The notes below the pieces were generated by a model. It worked only from the letters and a program-made list of their open reading frames with translations, ran no database searches and was not told the DNA's origin. Shown one piece after another: positions 33,600-44,499 of a DNA stretch of 64,000 bases. The position numbers were made by a program, and so were the translations under genes. The first letter of the stretch is position 1. Each line of letters begins with the position of its first letter. This DNA comes from Brachypterus glaber. Lineage: Eukaryota; Arthropoda; Insecta; Coleoptera; Kateretidae. Where the stretch lies: the NCBI GenBank assembly GCA_958510825.1, contig OY294049.1, positions 30,594,774 to 30,658,773 of the forward strand, read 5' to 3'.

Positions 33600-36575
33600 A
33601 TGATAGTCTTAGGAAATGAAGAAGAGGAAGAAGTTAAGGATATAGAAACCAATGTTATTAATGATATCCAAAATTGTGCGGAGGTGATTAAATCTTATAG
33701 ATTGCTAAATATAATTCATTTTAATATTAGATCTCTTAGTAAAAACTTTGATGAGTTAATAACATATTTAAATTTTTTGTCCCACGCTAATCTGGATATT
33801 ATTATTTTATCAGAAACAAGGGAAGTATTAAACCAGGAAAATTTTAATATAGAAAATTTTACAATATACTATAATCAGTCAAAATTTAATCAGAATGATG
33901 GTACAGTTGTCTATGTCCGTGATGACTTAAATGCACATGTTAAAATTAAAAAAATATTTGAAATCAATTTATTACGAATTAAGTTTAAATTAAATAGTTT
34001 TATGTTCGGGATAACAGCGTGTTACAGACCATATGGTTCTAACACCACAAGATTTATTGAGGATTTAGACAATTATTACCAAGAGTTAGAAAAATGTGAT
34101 GTTGAGATTTTTTCAGGAGATATCAATATTAATCTTCTAGATGTTAAAAATAGAGAGGTTGGTGAGTATACAAGTGCCTTAAATGAACATGAAATGTTTC
34201 CTTATATTACTGTTCCCACAAGAACGCAAGCTAACCAACAACCCAGCATAATAGACCACTTTTTTGTAGGATTAAAAAATGCAAGTATTAAAAAACAACT
34301 TATAATAAACCCTTTTTTATTTAAAACCGATATAACAGATCACGATACCATTTTTTTATCAATTCACTGTAAAAAAAGTAAAAATTACCATAAGAAAAAT
34401 AAAAATAAATATATTACTACAATAAGTCAGCAAAATTTAGAAAAAGACATTAAAAAAGAAAAATGGTTAACTGTTTTCGAAAACGATGACCCAATAATTT
34501 GTTATAATGCCTTTCTTAATACACTTCAGGAATATATTAACAAACATAAAAAAACTATTCATGTAAAAAATAACAAATATAATAAACTAAAACCATGGAT
34601 CTCTATTGGAATCATAAATTCAATAAAACACAGAGATTTATTAAAAAAACAACTAATTAGAAATTACTCACCTGAACTTAATTTTCAATATAAAAAATAC
34701 CGTAATACTTTAAATAAAATAATTAAGAACACAAAAAATATTTTTTATAAAAGTGAGCTAGCAAAAGCAAATACAGATACTAAAAAAACGTGGAAAATAG
34801 TTAACCAGATTTCTAACAAAACTATAAATAGGGTGGAGGAAAAATTTGATATTGTAAATAATGAAGGAAAGAAGTTGGTGGGAGACAAAAATAAAGCAAA
34901 CCATTTTAACAGTTTTTTTAGTAATGTTGGGGAAAATATGATTAAAAATAATCCATACAAAAATAGTAAACATACAAGGGAAAACTCAAATAATGCACTA
35001 GCTCATTCTTTATTTTTTAATCCTACAACAGAAAAAGAAATAGTTGAACATATATCTGATCTCAATTCAAACTCAGCCTCAGGTCCAGATGGAATATCTG
35101 CAAAATTAATAAAGTCTATTCATACATATATTACAAAACCATTATCTCATATAATAAATACAATTTTTTTAACAGGTTTAATACCCAAATCAATGAAAGA
35201 TACCATCATAACGCCCATATATAAATCTGGTAACAAGAGTTTACCAACTAATTATAGACCCATCTCCGTTGTCAATAATTTTGGTAAAATCATGGAAAAA
35301 TGTATTAAAAAACGCCTTATAGATTACTTAGATAGAAATAAAACATTAAGCATTAGACAATTTGGATTTAGGAAAAATATAGGCACAGAAAAAGCGGTAA
35401 TTGAATTTATCAGAGTTATTGTCAATGGAATGGATTCAAATAAAAAATGTATGTCTATTTTTCTTGATTTAGCCAAGGCATTTGACACAGTTGATCATGT
35501 TTTATTATTAAAAAGACTTGAAAACATCGGCATACGAGGAATAACGCTATCTCTTTTCAAAAACTATCTTTCGCAAAGATATCAAAAAATAAAAATAAAT
35601 AATATTCTATCTGACCCACAGCTAGTCACACGAGGAGTACCTCAAGGGACTATCTTGGGTCCGATATTGTTTTTAATATATATTAATTCCATTTACAATT
35701 TGAAAAACTTTGGAGGGGAAATTTTCTCGTATGCCGACGACACAGCAATAATTATTATAGGAACATCTTGGGATGAGGTCTATATCAAAGCTGAAAATTG
35801 TCTTAAAATGGTAAAAGAATGGTTGGACTCCAGCCTTCTCAGTCTCAATGTAGAAAAAACTAAGTTTTTAACTTTCTCCTTTACAACTGCTGGTCAACCT
35901 ACAAAAAACACAATAAAAATTCATAACCATAACTGTAAAAATTATCAAAACTGCACCTGTGTTGTTATTGAACGTAGTGATAAAATGAAATACCTTGGTG
36001 TAATAATAGATAACAACTTAAAATGGAACTATCACACTGAAAGTTTAAATATGAGACTGAGAAGGCTGATCCATAAATTCTACCAGTTACGAGATGTACT
36101 AAGAAAAAAGTTACTCATAGCTGTGTACAATGCCTTGGCTGAATCAATACTTAGATACTGTATCTGCATATGGGGTAATACACTGGATAACACACTTCAT
36201 TGTTTACAAATTACCCAAAACAGTTTATTAAAAATACTTTTAAAAAAAAATCGCAGATATTCCACCAAAAACTTGTATATAGAGGCTGAATTATTTAACA
36301 TAAGGCAGTTGTATATTTATCACCTAGTTCTATGGACTCATCATAATCTTGAAAAGTTCTCAACGCCTACATATTCGTACCCAACAAAAAGTAAATTAAA
36401 ATATACCTTAGAATTACCCCTTTTAAAAAAATTTAATACTCAGAAATTTCTATTTTATTACGGTCCCAAATATTATAATATAATTCCGGAAAATATAAAG
36501 ACAATAAAAAATAAATTCAAATTTAAAAATGAAATAAAAACTTTTATCTTAAACAATCTAGAAAAATTTAAATAA
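33600..36575 (+). CDS. LINE ORF2: endonuclease and reverse transcriptase, intact
   Basis: The 991-codon frame is unbroken. The APE-type endonuclease covers about residues 36-260: IIHFNIRS (metal-binding Asn), SETRE (catalytic Glu, residue 72), ACYRPYG, FSGDINI, IDHFFV and the catalytic His in ITDHDTIF. The RT covers about 490-770: NYRPISV, FGFRKNIGTE, FLDLAKAFDTVDH (~620), GVPQGTILGP and the catalytic YADDTA (711-716). The C-terminal thumb and connector follow (LRYCICIWGN). Family features point to the CR1/Jockey group. The enzyme would nick target DNA and prime reverse transcription from the 3' OH. No frameshift or stop is seen, in contrast to every other pol here. Confidence 0.9.
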   Translation: MIVLGNEEEEEVKDIETNVINDIQNCAEVIKSYRLLNIIHFNIRSLSKNFDELITYLNFLSHANLDIIILSETREVLNQENFNIENFTIYYNQSKFNQNDGTVVYVRDDLNAHVKIKKIFEINLLRIKFKLNSFMFGITACYRPYGSNTTRFIEDLDNYYQELEKCDVEIFSGDININLLDVKNREVGEYTSALNEHEMFPYITVPTRTQANQQPSIIDHFFVGLKNASIKKQLIINPFLFKTDITDHDTIFLSIHCKKSKNYHKKNKNKYITTISQQNLEKDIKKEKWLTVFENDDPIICYNAFLNTLQEYINKHKKTIHVKNNKYNKLKPWISIGIINSIKHRDLLKKQLIRNYSPELNFQYKKYRNTLNKIIKNTKNIFYKSELAKANTDTKKTWKIVNQISNKTINRVEEKFDIVNNEGKKLVGDKNKANHFNSFFSNVGENMIKNNPYKNSKHTRENSNNALAHSLFFNPTTEKEIVEHISDLNSNSASGPDGISAKLIKSIHTYITKPLSHIINTIFLTGLIPKSMKDTIITPIYKSGNKSLPTNYRPISVVNNFGKIMEKCIKKRLIDYLDRNKTLSIRQFGFRKNIGTEKAVIEFIRVIVNGMDSNKKCMSIFLDLAKAFDTVDHVLLLKRLENIGIRGITLSLFKNYLSQRYQKIKINNILSDPQLVTRGVPQGTILGPILFLIYINSIYNLKNFGGEIFSYADDTAIIIIGTSWDEVYIKAENCLKMVKEWLDSSLLSLNVEKTKFLTFSFTTAGQPTKNTIKIHNHNCKNYQNCTCVVIERSDKMKYLGVIIDNNLKWNYHTESLNMRLRRLIHKFYQLRDVLRKKLLIAVYNALAESILRYCICIWGNTLDNTLHCLQITQNSLLKILLKKNRRYSTKNLYIEAELFNIRQLYIYHLVLWTHHNLEKFSTPTYSYPTKSKLKYTLELPLLKKFNTQKFLFYYGPKYYNIIPENIKTIKNKFKFKNEIKTFILNNLEKFK

Positions 36576-36645
36576 CATATTATGCTTACTTTAGTTACAC
36601 CAAACAAAAGAAAAAGTATATTTCACATCACGTCACTCTCTTCCC

Positions 36646-36699
36646 TCTTCTTCTTCTTCTTCTTCTTCTTCTTCTTCTTCTTCTTCTTCTTCTTCTTCA
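36646..36699 (+). repeat. (TTC)n microsatellite in LINE 3' UTR
   Basis: About 17 uninterrupted ttc units, roughly 70 bp after the ORF2 stop. Confidence 0.9.
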
Positions 36700-36939
36700 A
36701 AATTATAATTCAAAATTAAAACTCAAAGTTTTAAGTTAAAATATAAACCTAGTAGGTATGTATATTTTATTTTACAATAGTTTTATATTAGACACCGCGC
36801 ACAAACGCAAGTTTAGGCGGATCACCATTGTTTATTAAATTTGTATGTTTGTAAAAAAAAATAATGAAAAATAAATTGAATTGAATAAATTGAAAATTGA
36901 ATTGAATATGTCCATTTCTAGACTCTACCATCCATCGAC

Positions 36940-37850
36940 TTTTTGTAACCAGTCTGGAAAGATTGGCATCCTCCGTAGAAAGTTGCGTTTCACCCTGTTG
37001 GAGAAATGCGGGCATTTCGCAATGGATACCCATTCTCTCAAGAATTGGTTTAACATAACTATATCCTCTGTCCACTAAAAAAACATCACCGTTTTCAAAC
37101 CAGTCTATAAAATTTTGAGCATCTCTTTCAAACTCGTTTTGCAAAATAGCAGCATCGTTATTGTAATTGTCGGAGAAATAGGGCCCCAGTATAGTCAAAA
37201 TGTAGCCATCTGTTCCAACTATTAGTGTCGGCTTTAAAAGGTGTCTACACTTATGGTTGGAGTAGAATTGTCTTAAGACCCTAAAATTGTTACTTTTTTG
37301 GATGTATGCATATGTGGCATCACATATAACTATTGCTTTTGGCGTAGCTGGGTCTACATTATACAATTGGTTAGCAAATGGTGTCACATGTTCATTTATT
37401 AAGTCGTCCCTAGTAATTGAACCTGTGCCAATGTTACCAGGTGTAAATCTTATTTGTAGTGATCTTCTCACAGTGCTAATAGCCATGCTTACAGCCTGCC
37501 TTGTACTGAAATTAAAAAGCAATTTTAAAAATATGTCATTTTGCATAAAAATGCCATAAGATCTTTTCTTCTTACATGTCTTACACCAACCGGACCTGGA
37601 ACTGGTTCGCAATAAGTTGCTAAATTTTCAAATTGTTCTTTATTTACTGGATATAAAACTTTAAATTCCTCATCGCTCAATAAATTGGGGTCCTCAAAAC
37701 GCGAACTTGCAGCTACTGCAACGTCACATATTTGTTCGAGGAATATCTGCATTTCTGGTCCTCGGATAATATAGGGCTTATTGATAAAACGTAGCCCAGG
37801 TATTATTTCTTTATTAAGGAACCCTCTATGGTCCAAATGTAATGGACAAC
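36940..37850 (-). pseudogene. ISL2EU-like transposase catalytic core
   Basis: On the minus strand, GLRFINKPYIIRGPEMQIF and NKEQFENLATYCEPVPGPVG lead to LMAFLCKM. A frameshifting gap near 37545 follows, then FNFSTRQAVSMAISTVRRSL and the DDE core. The core shows CDATYAYIQKS (first Asp), KPTLIVGTDGYILTILGPYF, FLVDRGYSYV (second Asp) and RWMVESRNGHI (Glu). All three catalytic residues are present, but the gene is broken at 37545 and by the LINE right after NGHI. Residues beyond that point in the open frame are LINE tail. Confidence 0.8.
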
Positions 37851-37897
37851 ATCAGGAATGTAAATTCTAGCGTGAATAAATACATTGGCTCTGCATT

Positions 37898-38212
37898 CTA
37901 AGGATAAGCGATGCACATTATTTTCAGCATTACAAACAAGGCATGCCCGACTTCCTCTCTATTCACTACATTTAACCTGAGGCGAGTAGGATCTGCGTCA
38001 ACTGCTGCAATTTCATCTATAATGGATTGATTGCAATTAAAGCAAATTATTACATCGTTTTGTATTTGCATATTAGGCAAGTTATTATTATCCCTTCTTG
38101 CTAAAGCTATCTGCTGTTTGTTTTCATTTCCTCCCATTCGGGGCATCTGCTGTTGACCACCTTGACGGTTGCATACAAAGCAATTTACTTGAAAAAAGGC
38201 TCTAAAAGCCAT
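37898..38212 (-). pseudogene. ISL2EU-like transposase N-terminus
   Basis: Starts ATG at 38212 and shows paired Cys motifs (NCFVCNRQGG, CFNCNQSIIDE), suggesting a zinc-binding N-terminus, then LRLNVVN. One base is missing relative to the left-arm copy near 37960, so the frame is lost before ACLVCNAENN. A further frame change precedes the core. Homologous to 31803-32084. Confidence 0.7.
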
Positions 38213-38548
38213 GCTAAATTAATTTTATATTACTAATAATATATAAAAAAATTGACAGACATCAGTTTGACTTATACCAATCAAGCTTTTTTCTTAATCA
38301 TTAAGCTAATTAAACTTATTTTTATGAGGAGTTTGGGGCAAAAACATTTTTTTATTTTCGTTATAGAAAAAAAACTGTACATACAAAGTGCTTGAAACGT
38401 TCCTAATTCCTTTTTAAAAAGCATAAACTAAAACATATAAAAAATTTAGCGAATTTCACCGAGGGCCAAAATTCCCTATAAATTGTGCCATGTCCTTTGA
38501 GAAGAATAGAAAAGAAGGCATGTCCAATTAGTTAGTTTTCGAACGGGA

Positions 38549-38664
38549 GTCTCGGTAGCTCAGTTGGCCGGAAACCTTGGGGACTCTGGTTCGAATCCAG
38601 ACTGAGACCTGACTTTTTTTCTAATTTTCTCTTCTGTCCGATATGCCACTAATATTTTCTTTCG
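38549..38664 (+). mobile_element. tRNA-derived SINE
   Basis: The head has a fully pairable acceptor stem (gtctcgg / ctgagac, one G-T), A box ggtagctcagttgg and a perfect T-arm (tctgg TTCGAAT ccaga). The D/anticodon region is too short for a functional tRNA. The body (ctaattttctcttctgtccg ... tattttctttc) is shared with 30284-30356. Confidence 0.65.
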
Positions 38665-39240
38665 TTAATAAAAGAAATGAAAAAAAAAACGCACTAAAAA
38701 AATAAAAAGTTTTTAAATGATTTTTTTTAATGTAAATTTGTTTTCTGGATCCAAAAATGCAAAAATATACAGTGTCATTTAAAAAAAATAATTTTGTAGC
38801 CCTTGTTAAGAAATATAAGCTACAAAATTTTTGCTTTGATCGGACTGAAAACAATTCCATTTTAGGGAGTGTCCATGGATTGAAACTCACCAGGTATACC
38901 ACAAAATATTTACAATACATTGATAAAACTTTGTATAAATATTTAATAAGTTAAATCAAACCTAAAAATATTAAAATCTCAAAAATTACAAAAAATGGCT
39001 CATACAACTTTGTAACTCTAACCTGACAAAATGCTTAAATGCGATTTAATTTTTTATAATATAGAAAATTTCAATATAATTATAGTTTATTATTAAAATA
39101 TGCAAATAAATTGTTGTCACTTACCTTTCCTAAACCCGGGAGAATTTTCACTTGACGGGAAGGCACAGACTAGACGAGGAAGAAAGAAAGGATTAAAGTT
39201 AATATTCAGGAATATGTTTTATAAAAAAAACATATTATTA
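38660..39240 (-). repeat. Inverted partner of the 29728 repeat, plus unassigned sequence
   Basis: To about 38910 the minus strand repeats the ordered blocks of 29728-30250 (ggtgagtttcaatccatg, cgatcaaagcaaaaat, gcttatatttcttaacaagg). 38960-39020 matches sequence just left of 28654. No gene is seen. Confidence 0.6.
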
Positions 39241-40470
39241 GAGCTCGGTTATACGAGCCCAAAAAAGTAAACTTTTTCGGATTCATCAGGAGACCAATTT
39301 AAATCGTGGGCTAGGGTAAGGGAATTGCTTTAATGCTTTTTTTTGAAAATAAGTTACGATTTCAGGGAATCCGAGCAAAATAGTGACTGAACTCGACAAA
39401 AAAATAAGGGCAGAGCATAATAAAACAAAAATATATTTTTTTCCTCAATGAAAAAAAATATAATAAATATTGAAAAATCGAAAAAAGTGAACTTTTTCGG
39501 ATTCATCTCTTTATTCCCTTAAAAGGAGCAAGAAATACATAAATGCTATTTTTTTAAACAATTAGATGCGATTTCAGGGGTTGCCAGGCAAAACAATGGG
39601 GGCACATTGATTTTAGTGACACTTTCCGTTATCGCTTATGATAAGAGCATATTTTAGTAGAGCATCATATTTTTGTTGTGTTCTACTAAGCTTAAAAGTT
39701 CTACAATTATAAAGCAAAGCTCAAAGTCCAGGTCCGAACTAAGGGAGAGCGGCTAGGTGAAAATAAAATAATTTTTTTCACTTTTTTTTGTGTTTTCTTA
39801 GTATTATACTATGATAAAAAATGTATTTTGGTGGTAAATTACTAAATTACTTTATTATTGTCTTTTGATTTTTGAAAAAATCATAGGCATAATATTCTTT
39901 ATAATTAAACACAATTTTTTTTTCTTAAATTCTTATAATAAATTTTTAAATATCGAAAAAAGTGAATTTTTTAATTAATCTCGGTATCTCTTCAAATTGT
40001 GCTCTAAGGATCCCGAAATACCTAAATTCTATATTTTCTCAAAACTAAATGCAACTTCAGGGGGCAGCGAGCAAAATAGTATGGACGCTATTCCTTAATT
40101 ATTATATGCTTCCCCTCTAACTTAGGTATTTTTTAGGAGATAAAGGAAGAAAATAAGAAGGAATAGCGCCCACACTATTTTGCTCGCTGCCCACTGAAGT
40201 CGCATCTAATCTTGAAAAAAAAATTGGAATTGAGGTATTTCGAAATCATTAGCGCACAATTTGAACGGGTGCCTAGATGAATTCGAAAAAAAAATTACTT
40301 TTTTCGATTTTTCAAAATTTATTATATTAATTGAAGAAAAAATTATATGTATATTGTGTTTAATTATGAAACATATTTTGACCCTGATTTTTTCAAATTT
40401 AATCAAAAGCCAATAAAAATTATATTTTTTATCATGGTATAATACTATAATCCTTAGCAGAAACGCCGCA
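39240..40470. repeat. Palindromic repeat, family also at 48-57 kb
   Basis: 39780-40100 and 40165-40460 are inverted copies (gcagcgagcaaaatagt versus actattttgctcgctgc) with a ~60-bp centre. 39430-39780 is an inverted copy of 48120-48480. Shared marks include the block around gagcaaaatagtg, the cgaaaaaagtgaactttttc-type A/T blocks and gagagcggctaggtg. No ORF. Confidence 0.7.
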
Positions 40471-40950
40471 AAAATCCAAAAATTCGAAAAATGATATTTT
40501 GGTACGAATATTCATTAAATTTAAATCTCTATTTAATAAAAATACCAGAAGTGCCTTTTAAACCCACCAAAACCTCAAAATTATATAACCAATTTGTCTT
40601 ATTTGTTCAATTTTTACCCGTATACTTAGTAAGTACGCGGCATCCATAACAGCCATACCGTATTTGTGTGTGTTTCTTTTAGTCTTTTTTATTAAACAAA
40701 AAACATTTTTTATGTAAAAACAAGTCTTTAAGGTGTGAAATATTTTTATAATTCAGTGCATTCCAAGATATATTAGTGAAATGTCTGAATCAGAGTTAGA
40801 ATATTTAGTTTTACCAAATAAGGTAGTTCAGGTAAAAATTTTAAGGGGTGATTCTACATTACCCTTTGAGATATATCAACGTTTTTTTACAGTTGAACTA
40901 ATCGTAATAAGGCCTATCTTCATATTTATGTTTATGTCGCTATTTCTACC
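40471..40950. other. Unassigned; one 75-codon open frame
   Basis: An open frame starts at 40781 (MSESELEYLVLPNKVVQV...). A caggta splice-donor-like site follows its first 17 codons. I recognise no domain and regard it as weak. The rest is AT-rich. Confidence 0.3.
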
Positions 40951-41481
40951 AGGGTGTGCTAAACTAAATGCCTTATCAGTTTTTTGCCCCAAACTTTTTT
41001 CTGTGTAACTTTTTTGTGGATTTATTATAAAATAGTAATTCTCAGGTAAAAATACATAAAAAGGTACTTGTTATAATACCGTAGGATTAACCGTTTCGAG
41101 AAAAATTTATTTGAAGGTAAAATTTCACGGTTCGAGGAAGAAAATTTAAAATGTTAAACAAACAAAATTTCAATGATGCAGGGTAAATATACATCAAAAA
41201 CTAAGAAAAAAAATTCGTAAACAGGTATTTCCAAAAAAGGGCAGTAGTAGCTTTCAAAACGATTTTTCGCTTTTGTTGTAGAATAACCCAGCATCAATAA
41301 AATGTTTGTTTTCAAAATTTTACTGTTTAATTTTTGGTCTTGGAAACGGGAAATTTTACCTTCAAATGAATTTTGCTCGAAAAGGTGTAATCCTTATGTA
41401 TGTATCTGAGGAATACTATTCTGATAATAAATCCACAAAAAAAAATTAACAGAAAAAAGGCTCCCCGTTTCGCACGCCCCT
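40951..41481. mobile_element. 531-bp foldback element
   Basis: The arms are inverted over ~200 bp: tttttgtggatttattataa (41010) and gataataaatccacaaaaaa (41420), plus the gaaggtaaaattt block and its complement. Outer ends are agggtgtgctaaac and the complement of cgcacgcccct. No coding sequence. Confidence 0.65.
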
Positions 41482-41916
41482 AGTTAAAATAATGAAATGA
41501 AAATAACATATGAAGACAGTCCTTATTGAGATTAGATCATGTTCAAAACCTCGTTGCTATATATCAAAGGGTTCCTTAGTTTTTTAGTCACTTGTGAAGG
41601 GTCGTAGCTAGCTTACAACCTATTTTTTGTAGAGAGACGTTTTTGTTAAAAGTCCGACAGCCACGGCTAGCCGGTACTTGAGGGTTATTTAAAATCGGTG
41701 GACGGTTAGACACGGCATGACAAGATGAGACTACGATTCACTCGCCGCAGTTATGAGCCAAATCTCGCGCATGCGCACTGGTTTGCTTATTTTTGTTCTG
41801 CCAAAAATTATTTTTAGGCTATGTCACATGAAGAATTTTACATTTGTACTTTTATTCTGTGCGAGCAAACAGTTTGCTTATTTTAGTTTTGACAGGGTGT
41901 TCTGCAGTTTTGACGG

Positions 41917-42164
41917 ATGTCAAAAATGGCTTCAAAAAGGCAGTTTATGTGTGATTCGTGTAATTATAGTTTTACTAAAAAGTATAATTTAAGCAGACAT
42001 TTACTAAATAGTGACAAATTTCATAATAAATTGAAATCTAGAGTTGTATGTCCAGTTAAAGAATGCAATGACTATTTTACTGTGTACAATGGTTTAAACA
42101 AACATTTGGAAATCAATCATCATACCAAAATTGAATATGAAAAGTTGGAAAAGTTTGAACCAAG
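41917..42164 (+). pseudogene. C2H2 zinc-finger exon of the MULE-like gene
   Basis: Two C2H2 fingers are visible: FMCDSCNYSFTKKYNLSRHL...H and CPVKECNDYFTVYNGLNKHL...HH. The exon ends at caag/gtaaat (42164/42165), a good splice donor. The ATG at 41926 is an alternative start. It lies just inside the left TIR, so it is an element gene, probably the DNA-binding N-terminus of its transposase, rather than a host gene. Confidence 0.6.
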
Positions 42165-42897
42165 GTAAATTAGATGTTATCTTGATTTAAGTATTTTATT
42201 TATACACGATTTCTACACATACAAAAAAACACTCGTAATGGGAAACAAATAGCCCTACGATCAAGTGTTCTAAAGTTAAACAAGGTGAAGGATATTGTCT
42301 CATATGATTTAGATTATAGTTTGGTGAAGGGGTTTTAAATGTTTAAAAAGTTCCTTTAATTAGTATTTTTCCAGACTAATAGCAAAATCAATCAGGTCAT
42401 GACTACACTTTAAAAGGGCATACTTCAGAAGGACCTTAGGACAAATCTAGGAAAAAATATAATGACCATAAAAATATTATATATTCTATTTTTATGCATG
42501 CATGCATTAAAATAGAGTGTGAAAAAAGCAAGCAAAATAAGCTTATTAACAGGTAAAGGTATTTTATACAATATATTAATATAGAGGGGTGGATCCAGAA
42601 GGTCTGCTTTTAAAGTACTACTTAGTAAACTAAACAAATATATTTTTTTTTCGTAAATATCAAGATATGTTTAACATTAATTGATATATGTATACAGCAA
42701 AAAAAGTAAATATTTACCTAATTTACTATTAAATTGACAAAAAAAAATCCAATGTCCTGAAACACACAAGGTAATATGGGTCTAAGTTTCAAAATTACAT
42801 ATATATTTACAATATCATACATATACATACAATGTCTTTCATACATACATACATACAAATATGAATTAACAAGTTGCTCACTAAATGGCCATTCCAG

Positions 42898-43268
42898 CGT
42901 TTCAGGTGTTTCACTATTACACATTAAAACAAATTTTATAAATACACCAATTGCACCAATAGATTGGTACACGTATGCTACAATTATACCAGTTAAACAA
43001 ACTGTTAAAACCCGAAATAAAATTATAATATATATATATAATTAAGGAATATGTTTTGGATGTTTAAAAAAAATAAAACACCCGAAACTGCAAATTTTGC
43101 CAACATGTTCCTTAATTTTTTTTAAATTTTATTTCAGGTTTTGAAAGTTTGTTTAACTGATATATTAGTCTAATTGTAGTACATGTGTACCAATCTATTA
43201 GTGCAATAAGTATTCATAAAATTCGTTTTAATGTGTAATAGTGAAACACCTGAAATGCTGGTACGGCC
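42898..43268. mobile_element. 371-bp foldback MITE in the intron
   Basis: Inverted ends ggccattccagcgtttcagg and the complement of cctgaaatgctggtacggcc, with ~150-bp inverted arms (tttcactattacacattaaa / taatgtgtaatagtgaaac). A possible short direct repeat, ctaaa, lies on both sides. Confidence 0.75.
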
Positions 43269-43297
43269 CTAAAATAAATTATTTTTTATTTTTTTAG

Positions 43298-43845
43298 GTT
43301 TTTTGGAATGGAAAAATAACTTTGAAGCAACTACCTACTTAAAGTATGTAATGGATACATCAGCGAAGAAATTTATGTTACAAAAATTATTATTATAATT
43401 GTCACCGTTCTTTTAAATATAGAGAAAGTGGTAAAAAAATGAGATCTTTAAAACACATTGGTTCAAAAATGATGTAGAGGAAATTGAAGAAATTCATGAT
43501 ATGTTTTTTACCCCACAAACAAAATATACTTCAAATAATTCAACATTGATTAAACACAAAGCAGAATTGTTAATCGCTGCTTATGATACAGCAAAATTAA
43601 GTCCCACACAAGAAAATAAAATATTGAAACTATTAGATAATGAATATAAACATGCCACTGCCAATGCCAGTACTAATGAAAAAACTGAAAAGTTTGTTGA
43701 AAAAGAAAAAGTTAATGTGAAGCAAAAGGCAATGAAGCAAGATCGTTTTTTTCAACGAAAAAAAAGAGGGCTCAAAAAAGGGACATATCAAAGCCACTTG
43801 TCAATGAAAGGGAAGATAATATCTTATAATAATATATTATATTAA
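43298..43845 (+). pseudogene. MULE-like gene, second exon and C-terminal piece
   Basis: After a T-rich tract and acceptor ag at 43296-43297 the sequence encodes FLEWKNNFEATTYLKYVMDT and, after a frame change, YNCHRSFKYRESGKKMRSLK. I associate this with the region before the DDE domain of insect MULE proteins. It stops at 43476. A second open frame (43501-43845) encodes a Lys-rich tail (FFTPQTKYTSNN..., KQDRFFQRKKRGLKKG), probably the end of the protein. The intervening DDE and SWIM regions are deleted, and an extra T at the exon start breaks the frame. Confidence 0.45.
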
Positions 43846-44002
43846 AAGGACTTTTTGATGAGGCTATTTTAATAATAATCGTGTATTTACGCATATAGCA
43901 GTTACAAAGTTATTTATATAATATTCTTATAGCATAATAGGTATAAAATAATAATTAAAAAAAAAAAAAATAATAAGAGTAATATACTCATATAAAACAA
44001 AA

Positions 44003-44490
44003 TTACATGCCTAAATGTTGACGTAATTGATTTTTAAACATATTATATGAAGAATTGTAAAAATCAACAGTATTGCATGCTAAATTAACCAATGTTACAA
44101 TACGGTTCATTGGAGAATTTTCTGCATTAACAGTATTACAGGAGGAAACCTCCAGGAGTGGATAACTTCTCAAGGATTTTGATGGAATTTTAATATTAAA
44201 CTGACCCAATATAACACTAGATTGAATTGATCCAGCAAGAACCTTAAAGAAAAAACACACATCACTGAAGATTCTTCTATTCTGAAGGGTAGCTAAACCC
44301 AAATATTGCCTTGTTTGATTCGTATCCAACAAAATGTTATTCTGAGCAAGTCTGTATCGAACAATACGTAAAAACTTATTCTGAACAATTTCAATTCGCT
44401 GAATATGGTAGTACAGAGTTTGATCATTTATATCAAAAAAATGTGTAAAACAAATAACTTTTAAATAAATAATTCCAATTTGTATTTTTG
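44003..44490 (-). pseudogene. LINE ORF2 C-terminal fragment
   Basis: The minus-strand frame shows RIEIVQNKFLRIVRYRLAQN, LGLATLQNRRIFSDVCFFFK, VLAGSIQSSVILGQFNIKIP and SPMNRIVTLVNLACNTVDFY, the typical C-terminal end of CR1/Jockey-type RT proteins. The open frame extends upstream to 44713 only by chance. It is severely 5'-truncated and sits inside the MULE-like element. Confidence 0.7.
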
Positions 44491-44499
44491 GCCTTTTGT

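Larger units (their letters stand above)
33190..36890 (+). mobile_element. 5'-truncated LINE inserted in the ISL2EU transposase
   Basis: Contains the end of ORF1, a complete ORF2, a TTC microsatellite and a 3' tail of aaattgaattg-type repeats (about 36862-36905) that abuts transposase codons. The 5' edge abuts transposase codons at about 33188. The target repeat is short and blurred by the AT-rich context. The element is truncated within ORF1, so it could not supply its own ORF1 protein. Confidence 0.8.
30566..38499 (-). mobile_element. ISL2EU-like DNA transposon carrying a LINE
   Basis: The terminal inverted repeats of about 185 bp (30566-30753 and 38315-38499, starting caaaggacatggcacaattt) enclose a broken ISL2EU-type transposase on the minus strand (N-terminus 38212 down, core 37836-36940, C-terminus 33190-32465). 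A second, inverted copy of the transposase N-terminus is at 31803-32310, so the arms are extended palindromes. A LINE (33190-36890) splits the gene immediately after the catalytic Glu. The exact ends and target duplication were not resolved. Confidence 0.75.

Noticed and set aside
37525..37612. Intron in the ISL2EU transposase (atttcag acceptor)
   Set aside because: No matching GT donor at the frame change; a short deletion explains the frameshift better.
38549..38620. Functional tRNA gene
   Set aside because: Acceptor and T-arm pair well, but the D/anticodon region is too short and the unit continues into a SINE body shared with 30284-30356.
40781..41008. 75-codon candidate gene
   Set aside because: No recognisable domain; the latter half enters a foldback repeat.
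41917..42168. Host C2H2 transcription factor gene
   Set aside because: It lies just inside a TIR pair, lacks a downstream finger array and is followed by MULE-like sequence, so an element gene is more likely.
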